DNA of 64,000 nt from CAVQOB01 sp963714325. GTDB lineage: Bacteria; Pseudomonadota; Alphaproteobacteria; Rhizobiales; Hyphomicrobiaceae. Positions 7,832 to 15,401 of this stretch are shown here, in pieces (position 1 is the first letter of the stretch; each line of letters opens with the position of its first letter). Where the stretch lies: NCBI GenBank assembly GCA_963714325.1, contig CAVQOB010000003.1, positions 248,001 to 312,000 on the forward strand, in the 5' to 3' direction. The notes under the pieces are model-generated. The model made no database searches and was not told where the DNA came from. It saw only the letters and a program-made list of their open reading frames with translations. The position numbers were made by a program, and so were the translations under genes.

Positions 7832-8908
7832 TCAGGCGTTATCGCCCAATAGTGCTGCGCAGACGGCGGCGGTGACGTCATCGGTGCGGGCCTTGCCGCC
7901 GAGATCGGGCGTGTGCAGCTTGGGATCGGCGGTCACGCGTTCGATGGCGCGCATCAATCGGGCGGCTGCGGGCTGCTCGCCGAGGTGTTCGAGCATCATC
8001 ACCGCCGACCAGAAGGTGCCGATGGGGTTGGCGATGCCTTTGCCGATGATGTCGAAGGCGGAGCCGTGGATCGGCTCGAACATCGAAGGGAAGACGCGTT
8101 CGGGATTGAGATTGGCGGTTGGCGCGATGCCGAGCGAGCCGGCCAGCGCCGCAGCGAGGTCGGACAGCACGTCGGCGTGCAGGTTGGTGGCGACGACTGT
8201 ATCGAGCGTTTCCGGTTTCATCACCATGCGCATGGTCATGGCGTCGACCAGCATCTTGTCCCAGGTCACGTCCTTGAACTCGGCGGCGATTTCCTTGGCG
8301 ATCTCGTCCCACATGACCATGGCGTGACGCTGGGCATTGGACTTGGTGACGACGGTCAAGAGTTTGCGTGGACGCGACTGCGCCAGCTTGAACGCGAAGC
8401 GCATGATGCGTTCGACACCCGGGCGTGTCAGGATCGAGACGTCGGTTGCGACTTCGAGCGGGAGCCCGTGGTGGACGCGGCCGCCGACGCCGGCATATTC
8501 GCCTTCGGAATTTTCGCGCACGATCACCCAGTCGAGTTCTGGCCCGCGGACATTGCGCAGTGGGCTGGTGATACCGGGCAGGATGCGGGTTGGGCGGACG
8601 TTCGCATATTGGTCAAACGGCTGGCAGATGGCGAGCCGTAGGCCCCACAGTGTGATGTGATCGGGAATGTCGGGGTGGCCAGCCGAGCCGAACAGGATGG
8701 CGTCATGCTTCTTGATCAGGTCGCGGCCGTTCGCCGGCATCATGCGCCCGTGCTTCTTGTAGTAGTCGCCGCCCCAGTCGAAATGATCAAACGTCATCTT
8801 GAAGCCGCGATCACAGTCGGCGCAGACGCCGAGCACTTTGACGCCGGCGGCGATCACTTCGGTGCCGATCCCGTCGCCGGGGATGGCGGCAATCTTGTAG
8901 GTGCGCAT
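7832..8908 (-). CDS. Tartrate dehydrogenase/decarboxylase or D-malate dehydrogenase (isocitrate/isopropylmalate DH family)
   Basis: 358 residues, the full length for TtuC/DmlA. Motifs: IAAIPGDGIGTEV (N-terminal nucleotide region), WGLRLAICQPFDQYANVRP (substrate arginines), WVIVRENSEGEYAGVGGR, VTKSNAQRHAMVMW, TNLHADVLSDLAAAL (metal-binding aspartates), FEPIHGSAFDIIGKGIANPIG (NAD pocket). These enzymes oxidise and decarboxylate D-malate or tartrate with NAD and a divalent metal. The adjacent Bug receptor supports dicarboxylate use. Which of the two substrates is preferred cannot be told by eye. Confidence 0.9.
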   Translation of the reverse strand: MRTYKIAAIPGDGIGTEVIAAGVKVLGVCADCDRGFKMTFDHFDWGGDYYKKHGRMMPANGRDLIKKHDAILFGSAGHPDIPDHITLWGLRLAICQPFDQYANVRPTRILPGITSPLRNVRGPELDWVIVRENSEGEYAGVGGRVHHGLPLEVATDVSILTRPGVERIMRFAFKLAQSRPRKLLTVVTKSNAQRHAMVMWDEIAKEIAAEFKDVTWDKMLVDAMTMRMVMKPETLDTVVATNLHADVLSDLAAALAGSLGIAPTANLNPERVFPSMFEPIHGSAFDIIGKGIANPIGTFWSAVMMLEHLGEQPAAARLMRAIERVTADPKLHTPDLGGKARTDDVTAAVCAALLGDNA

Positions 8909-9292
8909 GTTCGTGTCCTTGTCGTGGGGCTTGTCGGGGTTATTGCGCGGGTGGCGGGGAAGTCAAGGGGCAGGGAAGCGGGGTATTTGGCAGATCGGGA
9001 TCGAGAATTGCCGCGCAATCACTGTGCGCGGCCTACGCGCACGGCTTCGATATCGTTGGCGGTTTTGGCACTTGTCTTGATGTCAGAGCCGTCGAGCGGC
9101 AAACTCTGCGGCTCCATTTTTTCCCAGCAAGCCCGTCGTGCCGCCACAGCGTTTTATGAGCATGTCTTCCATGCCGGCAAGCTTGAGAACCTCCGCAAGT
9201 TTGACGCGCTTAGGCAAATACTTGGCTGTTCATGCCCTTTGTCCTCGCCAAAAAAAAGCGCAACACGCAGCTCGCGTGGCCATTGTTTGCAG
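8909..9292. other. Intergenic stretch with no recognised gene
   Basis: 384 bases upstream of the tartrate dehydrogenase and downstream of the DUF5615 gene. A minus-strand frame with a TTG start around 9080-9215 reads about 40 plausible residues (KRVKLAEVLKLAGMEDM...) but has no recognisable family or ribosome binding site; it may be a gene remnant. The rest should hold the promoter for the dehydrogenase. Confidence 0.3.
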
Positions 9293-9667
9293 TCAAGACG
9301 CGATCGGTGTGTCCGGACGTCGAATACGTGTTCGCGTCGACTCGATTGTGACTAGGGCGCCGATACATTTGTCGCCGAGTTCGGTCAACGCACTCAGGAA
9401 CCGAGACATCTGCGCGGTCCGATCGAGCGACTTGAGGTTGACGCGGATGACACCGTGCGTGCGAAATTGAAGCCGGACGGTGAGGTCACCAAAGTCATTG
9501 TCCTCAGTCAGCACGATGCGATTTTGCTCGAAGGCAAGGGCCAGCACCCGATCGTCCGAAGCGGCGGGCTCGGTATCGGCTGACCTGATGACGTCGAAAC
9601 CGCCATTGCGCCTGGCACGGAGTAATGGCCCGGAGAAACACTCGTCGACGAGGAATGCCACCATCAT
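9293..9667 (-). CDS. DUF5615 (PIN-like) family putative toxin
   Basis: 124 residues. The PIN-like fold is indicated by MVAFLVDECFSGPLL at the N-terminus, SADTEPAASDDRVLALAFEQNRIVLTEDNDFGDL in the middle and GVIRVNL after it; the acidic residues (DE near 8-9, DD near 39, D/D in TEDNDFG) are candidate metal ligands as in PIN ribonucleases. Its start overlaps the stop of the DUF433 gene by four bases, so the two are translationally coupled. DUF433-DUF5615 pairs are widely predicted as type II toxin-antitoxin modules. The C-terminal tail after about residue 110 (RTRIRRPDTPIAS) is basic and probably unstructured. Confidence 0.82.
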   Translation of the reverse strand: MMVAFLVDECFSGPLLRARRNGGFDVIRSADTEPAASDDRVLALAFEQNRIVLTEDNDFGDLTVRLQFRTHGVIRVNLKSLDRTAQMSRFLSALTELGDKCIGALVTIESTRTRIRRPDTPIAS

Positions 9668-9894
9668 TCGGCCGCGAACACGGCCTCGCGGGCCAGATGA
9701 TCGGCGGCAAACGCTTGCGCGGCCCGGATATCGGTAATGGTCAGCGGGGGATAATCAGCGACGATCGCCTCTGGTGTTTCGCCGGCCGCTAGGCAGCGCA
9801 ACACGTGCTCAACCGTGATCCGCGTGCCGATAATCACCGGTTTGCCGAACATGATTTTTGGGTCGGATGTGATGCGCTGTTTTGGGTCGTTCAT
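9664..9894 (-). CDS. DUF433 family putative antitoxin
   Basis: 76 residues, typical for DUF433: RITSDPKIMFGKPVIIGTRI then VEHVLRCLAAGETPEAIVADYPPLTITDIRAAQAFAADHL, a short helix-turn-helix-like DNA-binding region. It is the upstream partner of the DUF5615 PIN-like gene, with a four-base overlap. By analogy with other modules it would neutralise the toxin and repress its own promoter, which would lie in the roughly 80 bases between 9895 and the dgt gene. Confidence 0.85.
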   Translation of the reverse strand: MNDPKQRITSDPKIMFGKPVIIGTRITVEHVLRCLAAGETPEAIVADYPPLTITDIRAAQAFAADHLAREAVFAAE

Positions 9895-9974
9895 GGCGCT
9901 ATAATACCCGAGTTGAGCGCGGTTGTCGAAGGGTGTCAGATACTCGGTGACGCGGGGGACGCAGTCGGGAGCTC

Positions 9975-11216
9975 TTACCCGAGCCTCGGCGTCGTGTCGA
10001 ATAGGCGCTGGTGTTCGGCGATGGCGTAGCGGTCGGTCATGCCGGCAACGAAGTCGGCGATCATGGCGGCGCGCGCCGGGCTGGAGGCAGCCAATGCGGC
10101 GGCGCGGCGTGGCTCCGGCAAATCGGCGGGAATGGTCATGTAGTGGTGGAAGAGATCGGCGACGATGGTTTCCGCCTTCGCCATGACGGTCATGACGCGG
10201 GGATGACGATAGACGTGTTGGAAGAGGTAGGCCTTGAGCGCAACCAGATCTCTGGCGAGTGAGGGCGAGAACGCGACCAGCGGCCGGCCGGCAGCGCGGA
10301 CGGCGGCGGCGTCTTGCGGCTGGTGCGAGGCGATGCGGGCGGTGGTCTCAGTTGCGACGTCGGCGATCATGGCGGTGATCATGCGGCGGTTGACGTCGTA
10401 GATGGCGCGGTTGCGATCGATCTTGGCGTGATCGAGGGCGCCGGCGACAAAGGCGCCGACGAGCGGCACGGTGCGAAGGTCTTCGAGATGGATCAGGCCG
10501 GCGCGGAGGCCGTCGTCGATGTCGTGGTTGGAGTAGGCGATATCGTCGGCGATGCTGGCGGCTTGCGCTTCGGCGGAGGCGTATTCGGTGAGGTTGAGTG
10601 CGCCGGTCAATCCGGCTTCGGCGATGGCTGCGAGCAGCACGCCATGGCCGCCGCTTTCATTCGACATGCTTTCAATCGACGTGCTTGCACTGGCTGGGCC
10701 GTTGCTTGAGAGAATGGGGCCGTTGTGCTTGACGAGACCTTCGAGCGTTTCGAAGCAGAGGTTGAGACCGTCGAACTGGGGATACTTGCGTTCGAGTTTG
10801 GTGACGACCTTGAAGCTCTGGGCGTTGTGATCGAAGCCACCGTAGCCGGCCATGCAGCCGTGCAGCGCACGTTCGCCGGCGTGGCCGAATGGCGGGTGGC
10901 CGAGGTCGTGCGCGAGCGCCAGGGCTTCGGCAAGGTCCTCGTCGAGGGCTAGCATGCGGGCGATGGCGCGGGCGATTTGGGCGACTTCGAGGGTGTGGGT
11001 CAATCGGGTGCGGTAGTGATCGCCCTCGTGGAAGACGAAGACCTGGGTCTTGTAGGTCAAGCGCCGGAAGGCGGTGGCGTGGACGATGCGGTCGCGGTCG
11101 CGCTGGAAGGGGGTGCGCATCGGGCAGGCGGGTTCGCGAATGGCGCGGCCGGCTGAATGGGCGGCGTCGGCGGCGTAAATGGCGCGTTCCCTGGTCCCGG
11201 TTGGGCGTGCGATCAT
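9975..11216 (-). CDS. dgt: Deoxyguanosinetriphosphate triphosphohydrolase-like protein
   Basis: 413 residues from ATG 11216 (MIARPTGTRERAIYAADAA). The HD domain is clear: FRRLTYKTQVFVFHEGDHYRTRLTHTLEVAQIARAIAR, then AHDLGHPPFGHAGERAL (the metal-binding HD pair) and GGFDHNAQSFKVVTKLERKYP, with SNHDIDDGLRAGL further on. The enzyme hydrolyses dNTPs to the nucleoside and triphosphate. The frame stays open upstream to 11738, but that extension is antisense to erpA and arginine-rich, so I reject it. Divergence from erpA (154-base gap) is a conserved alphaproteobacterial arrangement. Confidence 0.95.
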   Translation of the reverse strand: MIARPTGTRERAIYAADAAHSAGRAIREPACPMRTPFQRDRDRIVHATAFRRLTYKTQVFVFHEGDHYRTRLTHTLEVAQIARAIARMLALDEDLAEALALAHDLGHPPFGHAGERALHGCMAGYGGFDHNAQSFKVVTKLERKYPQFDGLNLCFETLEGLVKHNGPILSSNGPASASTSIESMSNESGGHGVLLAAIAEAGLTGALNLTEYASAEAQAASIADDIAYSNHDIDDGLRAGLIHLEDLRTVPLVGAFVAGALDHAKIDRNRAIYDVNRRMITAMIADVATETTARIASHQPQDAAAVRAAGRPLVAFSPSLARDLVALKAYLFQHVYRHPRVMTVMAKAETIVADLFHHYMTIPADLPEPRRAAALAASSPARAAMIADFVAGMTDRYAIAEHQRLFDTTPRLG

Positions 11217-11369
11217 TGGGGGTCCTGAGCGATGGCCGACGGAAATGCGCTGTTTAGACGAAAAACAGGCTTTTGGCGGGTTTGACAAGCGGGTCGGCGT
11301 GCCTATCTTCATGGGATACGATTCATCGGCTTTGCAAAGGCCAGGGTCGGCGGAGCATAAGAGGTCTTC

Positions 11370-11702
11370 ATGACAGCGACTTCCTTCACTGTGACCGATC
11401 GGGCTGGGCGCCGCATCGCTGAGATCGCTGCTGCCGAGGGGCGGCCGACGATGCTGCGCGTCTCGGTCGAGGGTGGGGGTTGTTCGGGGTTTCAATATAA
11501 GTTTGATCTGATTCCGGCTGCCGAGACGGATGATTTGACGATTGAGAATTCGGGCGCGAAGGTGGTGATCGACCCGGTCTCGCTGGGGTTCCTGGGCGGC
11601 TCGCAGATCGATTTTGTCGACGATTTGATCGGCGCGTCGTTCAAGATCACCAATCCGAATGCGACGGCGTCGTGCGGCTGCGGGACCAGTTTTTCGATCT
11701 AA
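11370..11702 (+). CDS. erpA: Iron-sulfur cluster insertion protein ErpA
   Basis: 110 residues, A-type carrier. It delivers Fe-S clusters to apo-proteins. The three conserved cysteines are present: GGGCSGFQYKF and SCGCGTSF near the C-terminus. FTVTDRAGRRIAEIAAAEG at the N-terminus and VVIDPVSLGFLGGSQIDFVDDLIGASFKITNPNA are standard. The ATG at 11370 follows AAGAGG. It faces dgt divergently and a hypothetical membrane protein convergently; a long inverted repeat lies just after its stop. Confidence 0.95.
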   Translation: MTATSFTVTDRAGRRIAEIAAAEGRPTMLRVSVEGGGCSGFQYKFDLIPAAETDDLTIENSGAKVVIDPVSLGFLGGSQIDFVDDLIGASFKITNPNATASCGCGTSFSI

Positions 11703-11762
11703 ATGTTGTCGAAGGGCGCGCGCTCTTTGCCGGTGCATTCAGCTGCCCACAACTTTTGTGGG

Positions 11763-11811
11763 CTCGTGCGCCGCATCCAAAAACCGCCACACACTTTTCG
11801 AGGCGCACGAG
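11763..11811. repeat. Long inverted repeat between convergent genes (Hyphomicrobiales-type palindrome)
   Basis: Perfect 10-bp arms, CTCGTGCGCC at 11763-11772 and GGCGCACGAG at 11802-11811, flank a 29-base loop with an AAAAACCGCCACACACTTTT core. The core closely matches the element at 3285-3310. Placed between erpA (ends 11702) and a minus-strand gene (ends 11829), it could act as a two-way terminator. Confidence 0.6.
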
Positions 11812-11828
11812 CGGGCGCTCGGTACGGG

Positions 11829-12191
11829 TCAGATGCTGGCGTTGGGCAGGACGTAGTAGAGGACGATGGTCAAGCCGAGGAACAAGATCGGCGTCATGGC
11901 GATGCCGAGGGCCAACCGCCATTTCCTCGCCTGGACGGCGATCCATGCGGCAAGGACGGCGGTGAGGGGAAGCGACCACAGCATCATGTAGGGGTATTGA
12001 ATCAATTCTTCCCAGCCGCTAGCGCCACCAATGGTGCGCCACGTCGCCCAGGAGATGGGATCGGAAATGACCATCGCGGTCACCGTCCAGGCGCCAAGGA
12101 CCAGGGCTGCAAACGCAATATTGGTCATCATCAACGCGCGCAGTAAAGTGCGGTTGTGCTGGCGCGCGGTATCGTAGAGCGTCACGGACAT
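11829..12191 (-). CDS. Three-helix membrane protein, hypothetical
   Basis: 120 residues with three hydrophobic spans: about 19-43 (MMTNIAFAALVLGAWTVTAMVI), 67-86 (PYMMLWSLPLTAVLAAWIA) and 94-115 (LALGIAMTPILFLGLTIVLYYV). No charged active-site pattern or known family recognised. Convergent with erpA and divergent from xthA (149-base gap). Confidence 0.7.
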   Translation of the reverse strand: MSVTLYDTARQHNRTLLRALMMTNIAFAALVLGAWTVTAMVISDPISWATWRTIGGASGWEELIQYPYMMLWSLPLTAVLAAWIAVQARKWRLALGIAMTPILFLGLTIVLYYVLPNASI

Positions 12192-12339
12192 CGGATCGAT
12201 TCCACGTCAGATCACAAGACAGTCTATCTTCCTGGGATTGAGTGTAGTCCGGAGTGATTAATGCACTGTTAAAATCTGTCTTGGACGGACGATCACGAGT
12301 TGGACAAGACCCGGTATTCGGGTGCGATGGGCGGGCGAC

Positions 12340-13122
12340 ATGAAGATTGCGACGTGGAACATCAATGGCGTCAAAGCGCGTATCGACAGCCTGATCACCT
12401 GGCTCAAGGAGACCGAGCCGGATGTCGTGTGCCTGCAGGAAATCAAGAGTGTTGATGAAGGGTTTCCGGCGGAGGGCATCGAGGCGCTCGGCTACAACGT
12501 GGCGGTGCATGGTCAGAAGGGTTTCAACGGCGTTGCGCTGCTGTCGAAATACCGGCTCGAAGATGTTCGGCGCGGGCTGCCCGGCAACGACGATGACCCG
12601 CAATCGCGCTACATCGAGGCGACGGTGACCGATGGCGGCGCGTCGGTCAGGGTTGGCGGCCTCTATCTGCCGAACGGTAATCCGATCGGGACCGAGAAGT
12701 TTGCTTACAAGCTTGCGTGGATGGACCGGTTGACGGCGCATGCCCGTCAGTTGCTGGCGGAGGAAATGGCGTTCGTGCTGGCTGGCGACTACAATATCAT
12801 TCCCGATCCGATCGATGCCAAGATACCGGCGAACTGGACGGAGGATGCGTTGTTCCAACCGGAGAGCCGGTCGAAATATCGCCAATTGCTGGCGCTCGGT
12901 CTGACCGATGCGCTCAGGGCCGGGCATCCTGAAAGTGGCGTCTATACATTCTGGGACTATCAGGCGGGGGCCTGGCCGAAGGACAACGGCATCCGCATTG
13001 ATCACCTGCTGCTCTCGCCGCAGGCGGCGGATCGGCTGGTGGCATCGGGTGTTGATCGTTTCACGCGCGGCTGGGAAAAGCCATCGGACCATGTGCCGGT
13101 GTGGGTGGAGCTTGCCGGTTAA
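12340..13122 (+). CDS. xthA: Exodeoxyribonuclease III (AP endonuclease)
   Basis: 260 residues from ATG 12340 (MKIATWNINGVKARIDSL), preferred over an in-frame start 18 bases upstream because the family begins here. The exonuclease III/APE1 motifs are intact: CLQEIKS (metal-binding Glu), GGLYLPNGNPIGTEKFAYKLAWM (catalytic Tyr), LAGDYNIIPDPIDA (Asp and Asn), GIRIDHLLLSP, and KPSDHVPV (catalytic Asp-His). It cleaves at abasic sites in base-excision repair. Nearness to erpA/dgt is usual in alphaproteobacteria. Confidence 0.95.
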   Translation: MKIATWNINGVKARIDSLITWLKETEPDVVCLQEIKSVDEGFPAEGIEALGYNVAVHGQKGFNGVALLSKYRLEDVRRGLPGNDDDPQSRYIEATVTDGGASVRVGGLYLPNGNPIGTEKFAYKLAWMDRLTAHARQLLAEEMAFVLAGDYNIIPDPIDAKIPANWTEDALFQPESRSKYRQLLALGLTDALRAGHPESGVYTFWDYQAGAWPKDNGIRIDHLLLSPQAADRLVASGVDRFTRGWEKPSDHVPVWVELAG

Positions 13123-13167
13123 ATAGCAAGCCAGGTTGGCGCAAATCATGTTTGCATTGGGCGGATT

Positions 13168-13185
13168 GGCCGATAATCTTCGGCC
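13168..13185. terminator. Hairpin downstream of xthA, possible terminator
   Basis: A 6-bp perfect stem, GGCCGA / TCGGCC with loop TAATCT, starts 46 bases after the xthA stop. Only a weak T-rich stretch (TGTTGTTTG) follows, so it may be a partial or rho-assisted terminator. Confidence 0.35.
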
Positions 13186-13251
13186 GCGCGTCGTGTTGTT
13201 TGACGTATGGGATTGGCATGGCGCCGTGATGGCGTTGATGGGAGGATGGTT

Positions 13252-14232
13252 ATGATTGCGCGACGTTATCTCGTGACTTCGACACTTGCGGCGCTGGCGG
13301 GCTTTGCATTCGCGATGCCCGTTGCGGCGCAGAAATTTCCGGATCGTCCGGTGACGCTGATCGTGCCGTGGGCGGCGGGCGGGGGCGCCGATACGGTTGC
13401 GCGGCTGATGGCGCATGGGCTTGAGAAGGAACTCGGCCAACCCGTCAATGTCGTCAATCGGACCGGCGGTGGTGGCGTGACGGGACATTCCGGCATGATG
13501 ACGGCGGCGGCGGATGGCTACACCATCGGGCTCGCGACATCGGAGATCGCGACCTACAAGGTGATCGGTCTCGCCGACATCACGCCGGACAGTTTCGATA
13601 TCATCTCGCGGGTGACGACGATCCCATCGGGGATCACGGTCAAGGCGGACGGGCCTTACAAGACGGCGGCGGATGTTATCGCCGCCATCAAGTCGTCGCC
13701 GAAAGGTTCGTTACTCGCGTCGGGTACGGGGCCGGGCGGGGCATGGCATCTCGCGCTGGCCGGCATGAGCAAGGCGACGGGCGTGGCGGCGGATCACGTC
13801 AAGTATGTGCCGAGCCAGGGTGGCGCGCCGGCGCTGCAGGAACTGGCGGCGGGCGGCATGAACGTCTTGACGGTATCGCCGATCGAGGCGAAGGCGTTGG
13901 CCGATGGCGGCAAAGTGAAGGTGGTCGCGGTCATGGACAGTCAACGGATGGCGAGCATGCCGGATGTGCCGACGCTGAAGGAAGCGACGGGCCTCGATTG
14001 GCAGTTCGTCAACTGGTTCGCGCTGGTGCTGCCGAAGGGCGTGCCGGGGGATGTGCGCGCGGGCTTGGTGGTGGCCGCGCAAAAAGCGCATGCGCGCGCC
14101 GACGTGCAAGGGCCGATGAAGGAACGCGGCATTACGCCGGTCTGGGAATTGTCGACGGATGCGAAAGCGTTTGCGGGCAAGTTTGCCGATACGGCGAGTG
14201 TTCTGCTGAAGGAACTGGGGTTGGCGAAATAG
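13252..14232 (+). CDS. Bug/TctC family tripartite tricarboxylate transporter substrate-binding protein
   Basis: 326 residues from ATG 13252, chosen because GGAGG at 13241-13245 sits six bases before it. Signal peptide MIARRYLVTSTLAALAGFAF...PVAAQ, then FPDRPVTLIVPWAAGGGADTVARL, NVVNRTGGGGVTGHSGMM, GTGPGGAWHLALAGM and FALVLPKGVPG, all Bug-family hallmarks. It binds an unknown organic acid in the periplasm. No transporter membrane subunits lie nearby. An amidohydrolase starts 248 bases downstream on the same strand; the two could be functionally linked, but the repeat-filled gap argues against a tight operon. Confidence 0.9.
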   Translation: MIARRYLVTSTLAALAGFAFAMPVAAQKFPDRPVTLIVPWAAGGGADTVARLMAHGLEKELGQPVNVVNRTGGGGVTGHSGMMTAAADGYTIGLATSEIATYKVIGLADITPDSFDIISRVTTIPSGITVKADGPYKTAADVIAAIKSSPKGSLLASGTGPGGAWHLALAGMSKATGVAADHVKYVPSQGGAPALQELAAGGMNVLTVSPIEAKALADGGKVKVVAVMDSQRMASMPDVPTLKEATGLDWQFVNWFALVLPKGVPGDVRAGLVVAAQKAHARADVQGPMKERGITPVWELSTDAKAFAGKFADTASVLLKELGLAK

Positions 14233-14305
14233 CTGTGATTGCTAGTCATGGCGTGGTTCCTTTCAGCTTATTCAATTCACTGTTTTGCGCGCCCGCTCGT
14301 GTCGT

Positions 14306-14390
14306 CCCGGGGCTTGTCCCCGGGAACCATCGTGAAAATTTTTTGACCGGTGAACTTTGCGTAATGGATCCCGGAAATCAATGCCGGGAT
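14306..14390. repeat. Double-hairpin intergenic repeat (GTCGTCCCGG-type element)
   Basis: Two adjacent palindromes: CCCGGGG (14306-14312) / CCCCGGG (14318-14324) with loop CTTGT, and ATCCCGG (14368-14374) / CCGGGAT (14384-14390) with a 9-base loop. The pattern, a short CCCGGGxTTGTCCCGGG hairpin followed by a TGGATCCCGG hairpin, resembles dispersed repeats widespread in alphaproteobacterial intergenic regions (from memory). It sits between the Bug gene and the amidohydrolase. Confidence 0.65.
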
Positions 14391-14480
14391 GGCACCTGTT
14401 TTGTGGCGAGCACGCGGACGAATTGAGCTGCCCTTCGGACCCTCTGGGACCGCTGCCCTTAACGTTCAGAGGCATCGTGT

Positions 14481-15401
14481 ATGGCCGACGATGATTTGCC
14501 GATTGTCGACGCGCATCATCACTTCTGGGATCTGAGTCTGGGCCGCCATCCGTGGCTTGCGCCCAAAGCGGTGATTCCGTTTCGGTATGGTGACTACTCT
14601 TCAATCAAGCGCGACTTCTTGCCGGCGGATTATGCGGCGGTTTCGCGCGGCCATCGCGTGGTTGCGAGTGTGACGATGGAAGGCGAATGGGACGACGATG
14701 ATCCGGTGGAGGAAAGTCGCTGGATGACGGCGGTGGCGCGGCTACATGGGCATCCCGCCGCGCACGTGGCGCGGGCGATATTGCATCGTGGCGATGTGGA
14801 GACTGTTTTGGCTGCGCACGCGGCCTATCCGCTGGTGCGTGGCATTCGGCATAAGCCGGTGGCGGCGGTGTCGAGCATTACGATCGAGCGGGGTGCACCG
14901 GGGTCGATGAGCGATCCGGCGTGGCGGCGCGGTTATGGGTTGCTGTCGCAGTTCGGGTTGCATTTTGAGCTGCAAACACCGTGGTGGCATGTCGACGAAC
15001 TGATCGATCTCGTGGCGGCGTTTCCGGCGACGCCGGTCGTGATCAATCATGCCTTTCTGCCGGCGGATCGCAGTCTTGATGCGCTTGCGGGGTGGCGGGC
15101 GGCGTTGCAGCGGGCGGCAGAAATTCCGCAAGCAAAGATCAAGATTTCCGGGATCGGTCTCAAGGGGCGACCGTGGTCGCTCGCCGACAATCGCGGGGTG
15201 ATCCGCGACATCATCGACGCATTCGGCGCGGATCGCTGCCTGTTCGCGTCAAATTTCCCGGTCGATGGGATCACCGGATCGTTCGACACGATCTATTCCG
15301 GCTTCAAGGCGGCGACATCAGACCTCTCTACCGGTGATCGGCGCAAGTTGTTCTGTGACAATGCGGTGCGCGTGTACCGGTTGCGCGGGATCGCCGTTTA
15401 G
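14481..15401 (+). CDS. Amidohydrolase family protein (COG3618-type, lactonase-like TIM barrel)
   Basis: 306 residues. DAHHHFWDLSLGRHPWL at the N-terminus gives the HxH metal-binding pair; later motifs are GIRHKPV, LHFELQTPWWH, VVINHAFLP and DRCLFASNFPVDGI near the C-terminus, the position of the catalytic Asp in this group. Relatives include fuconolactonase and 2-pyrone-4,6-dicarboxylate hydrolase, so a lactone or cyclic ester substrate is likely. Its last four bases overlap those of the convergent ExoR-like gene. The preceding Bug receptor may supply the acid it forms or uses (inference). Confidence 0.85.
   Translation: MADDDLPIVDAHHHFWDLSLGRHPWLAPKAVIPFRYGDYSSIKRDFLPADYAAVSRGHRVVASVTMEGEWDDDDPVEESRWMTAVARLHGHPAAHVARAILHRGDVETVLAAHAAYPLVRGIRHKPVAAVSSITIERGAPGSMSDPAWRRGYGLLSQFGLHFELQTPWWHVDELIDLVAAFPATPVVINHAFLPADRSLDALAGWRAALQRAAEIPQAKIKISGIGLKGRPWSLADNRGVIRDIIDAFGADRCLFASNFPVDGITGSFDTIYSGFKAATSDLSTGDRRKLFCDNAVRVYRLRGIAV

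Noticed and set aside
11217..11738. An N-terminal extension of the dGTPase reading frame of about 174 residues
   Set aside because: It is antisense to erpA, is Arg/Gln-rich, and the family starts at the ATG at 11216.
12019..13488. A 489-codon open frame on the minus strand
   Set aside because: It spans xthA and parts of both neighbours in antisense and has no recognisable motif.
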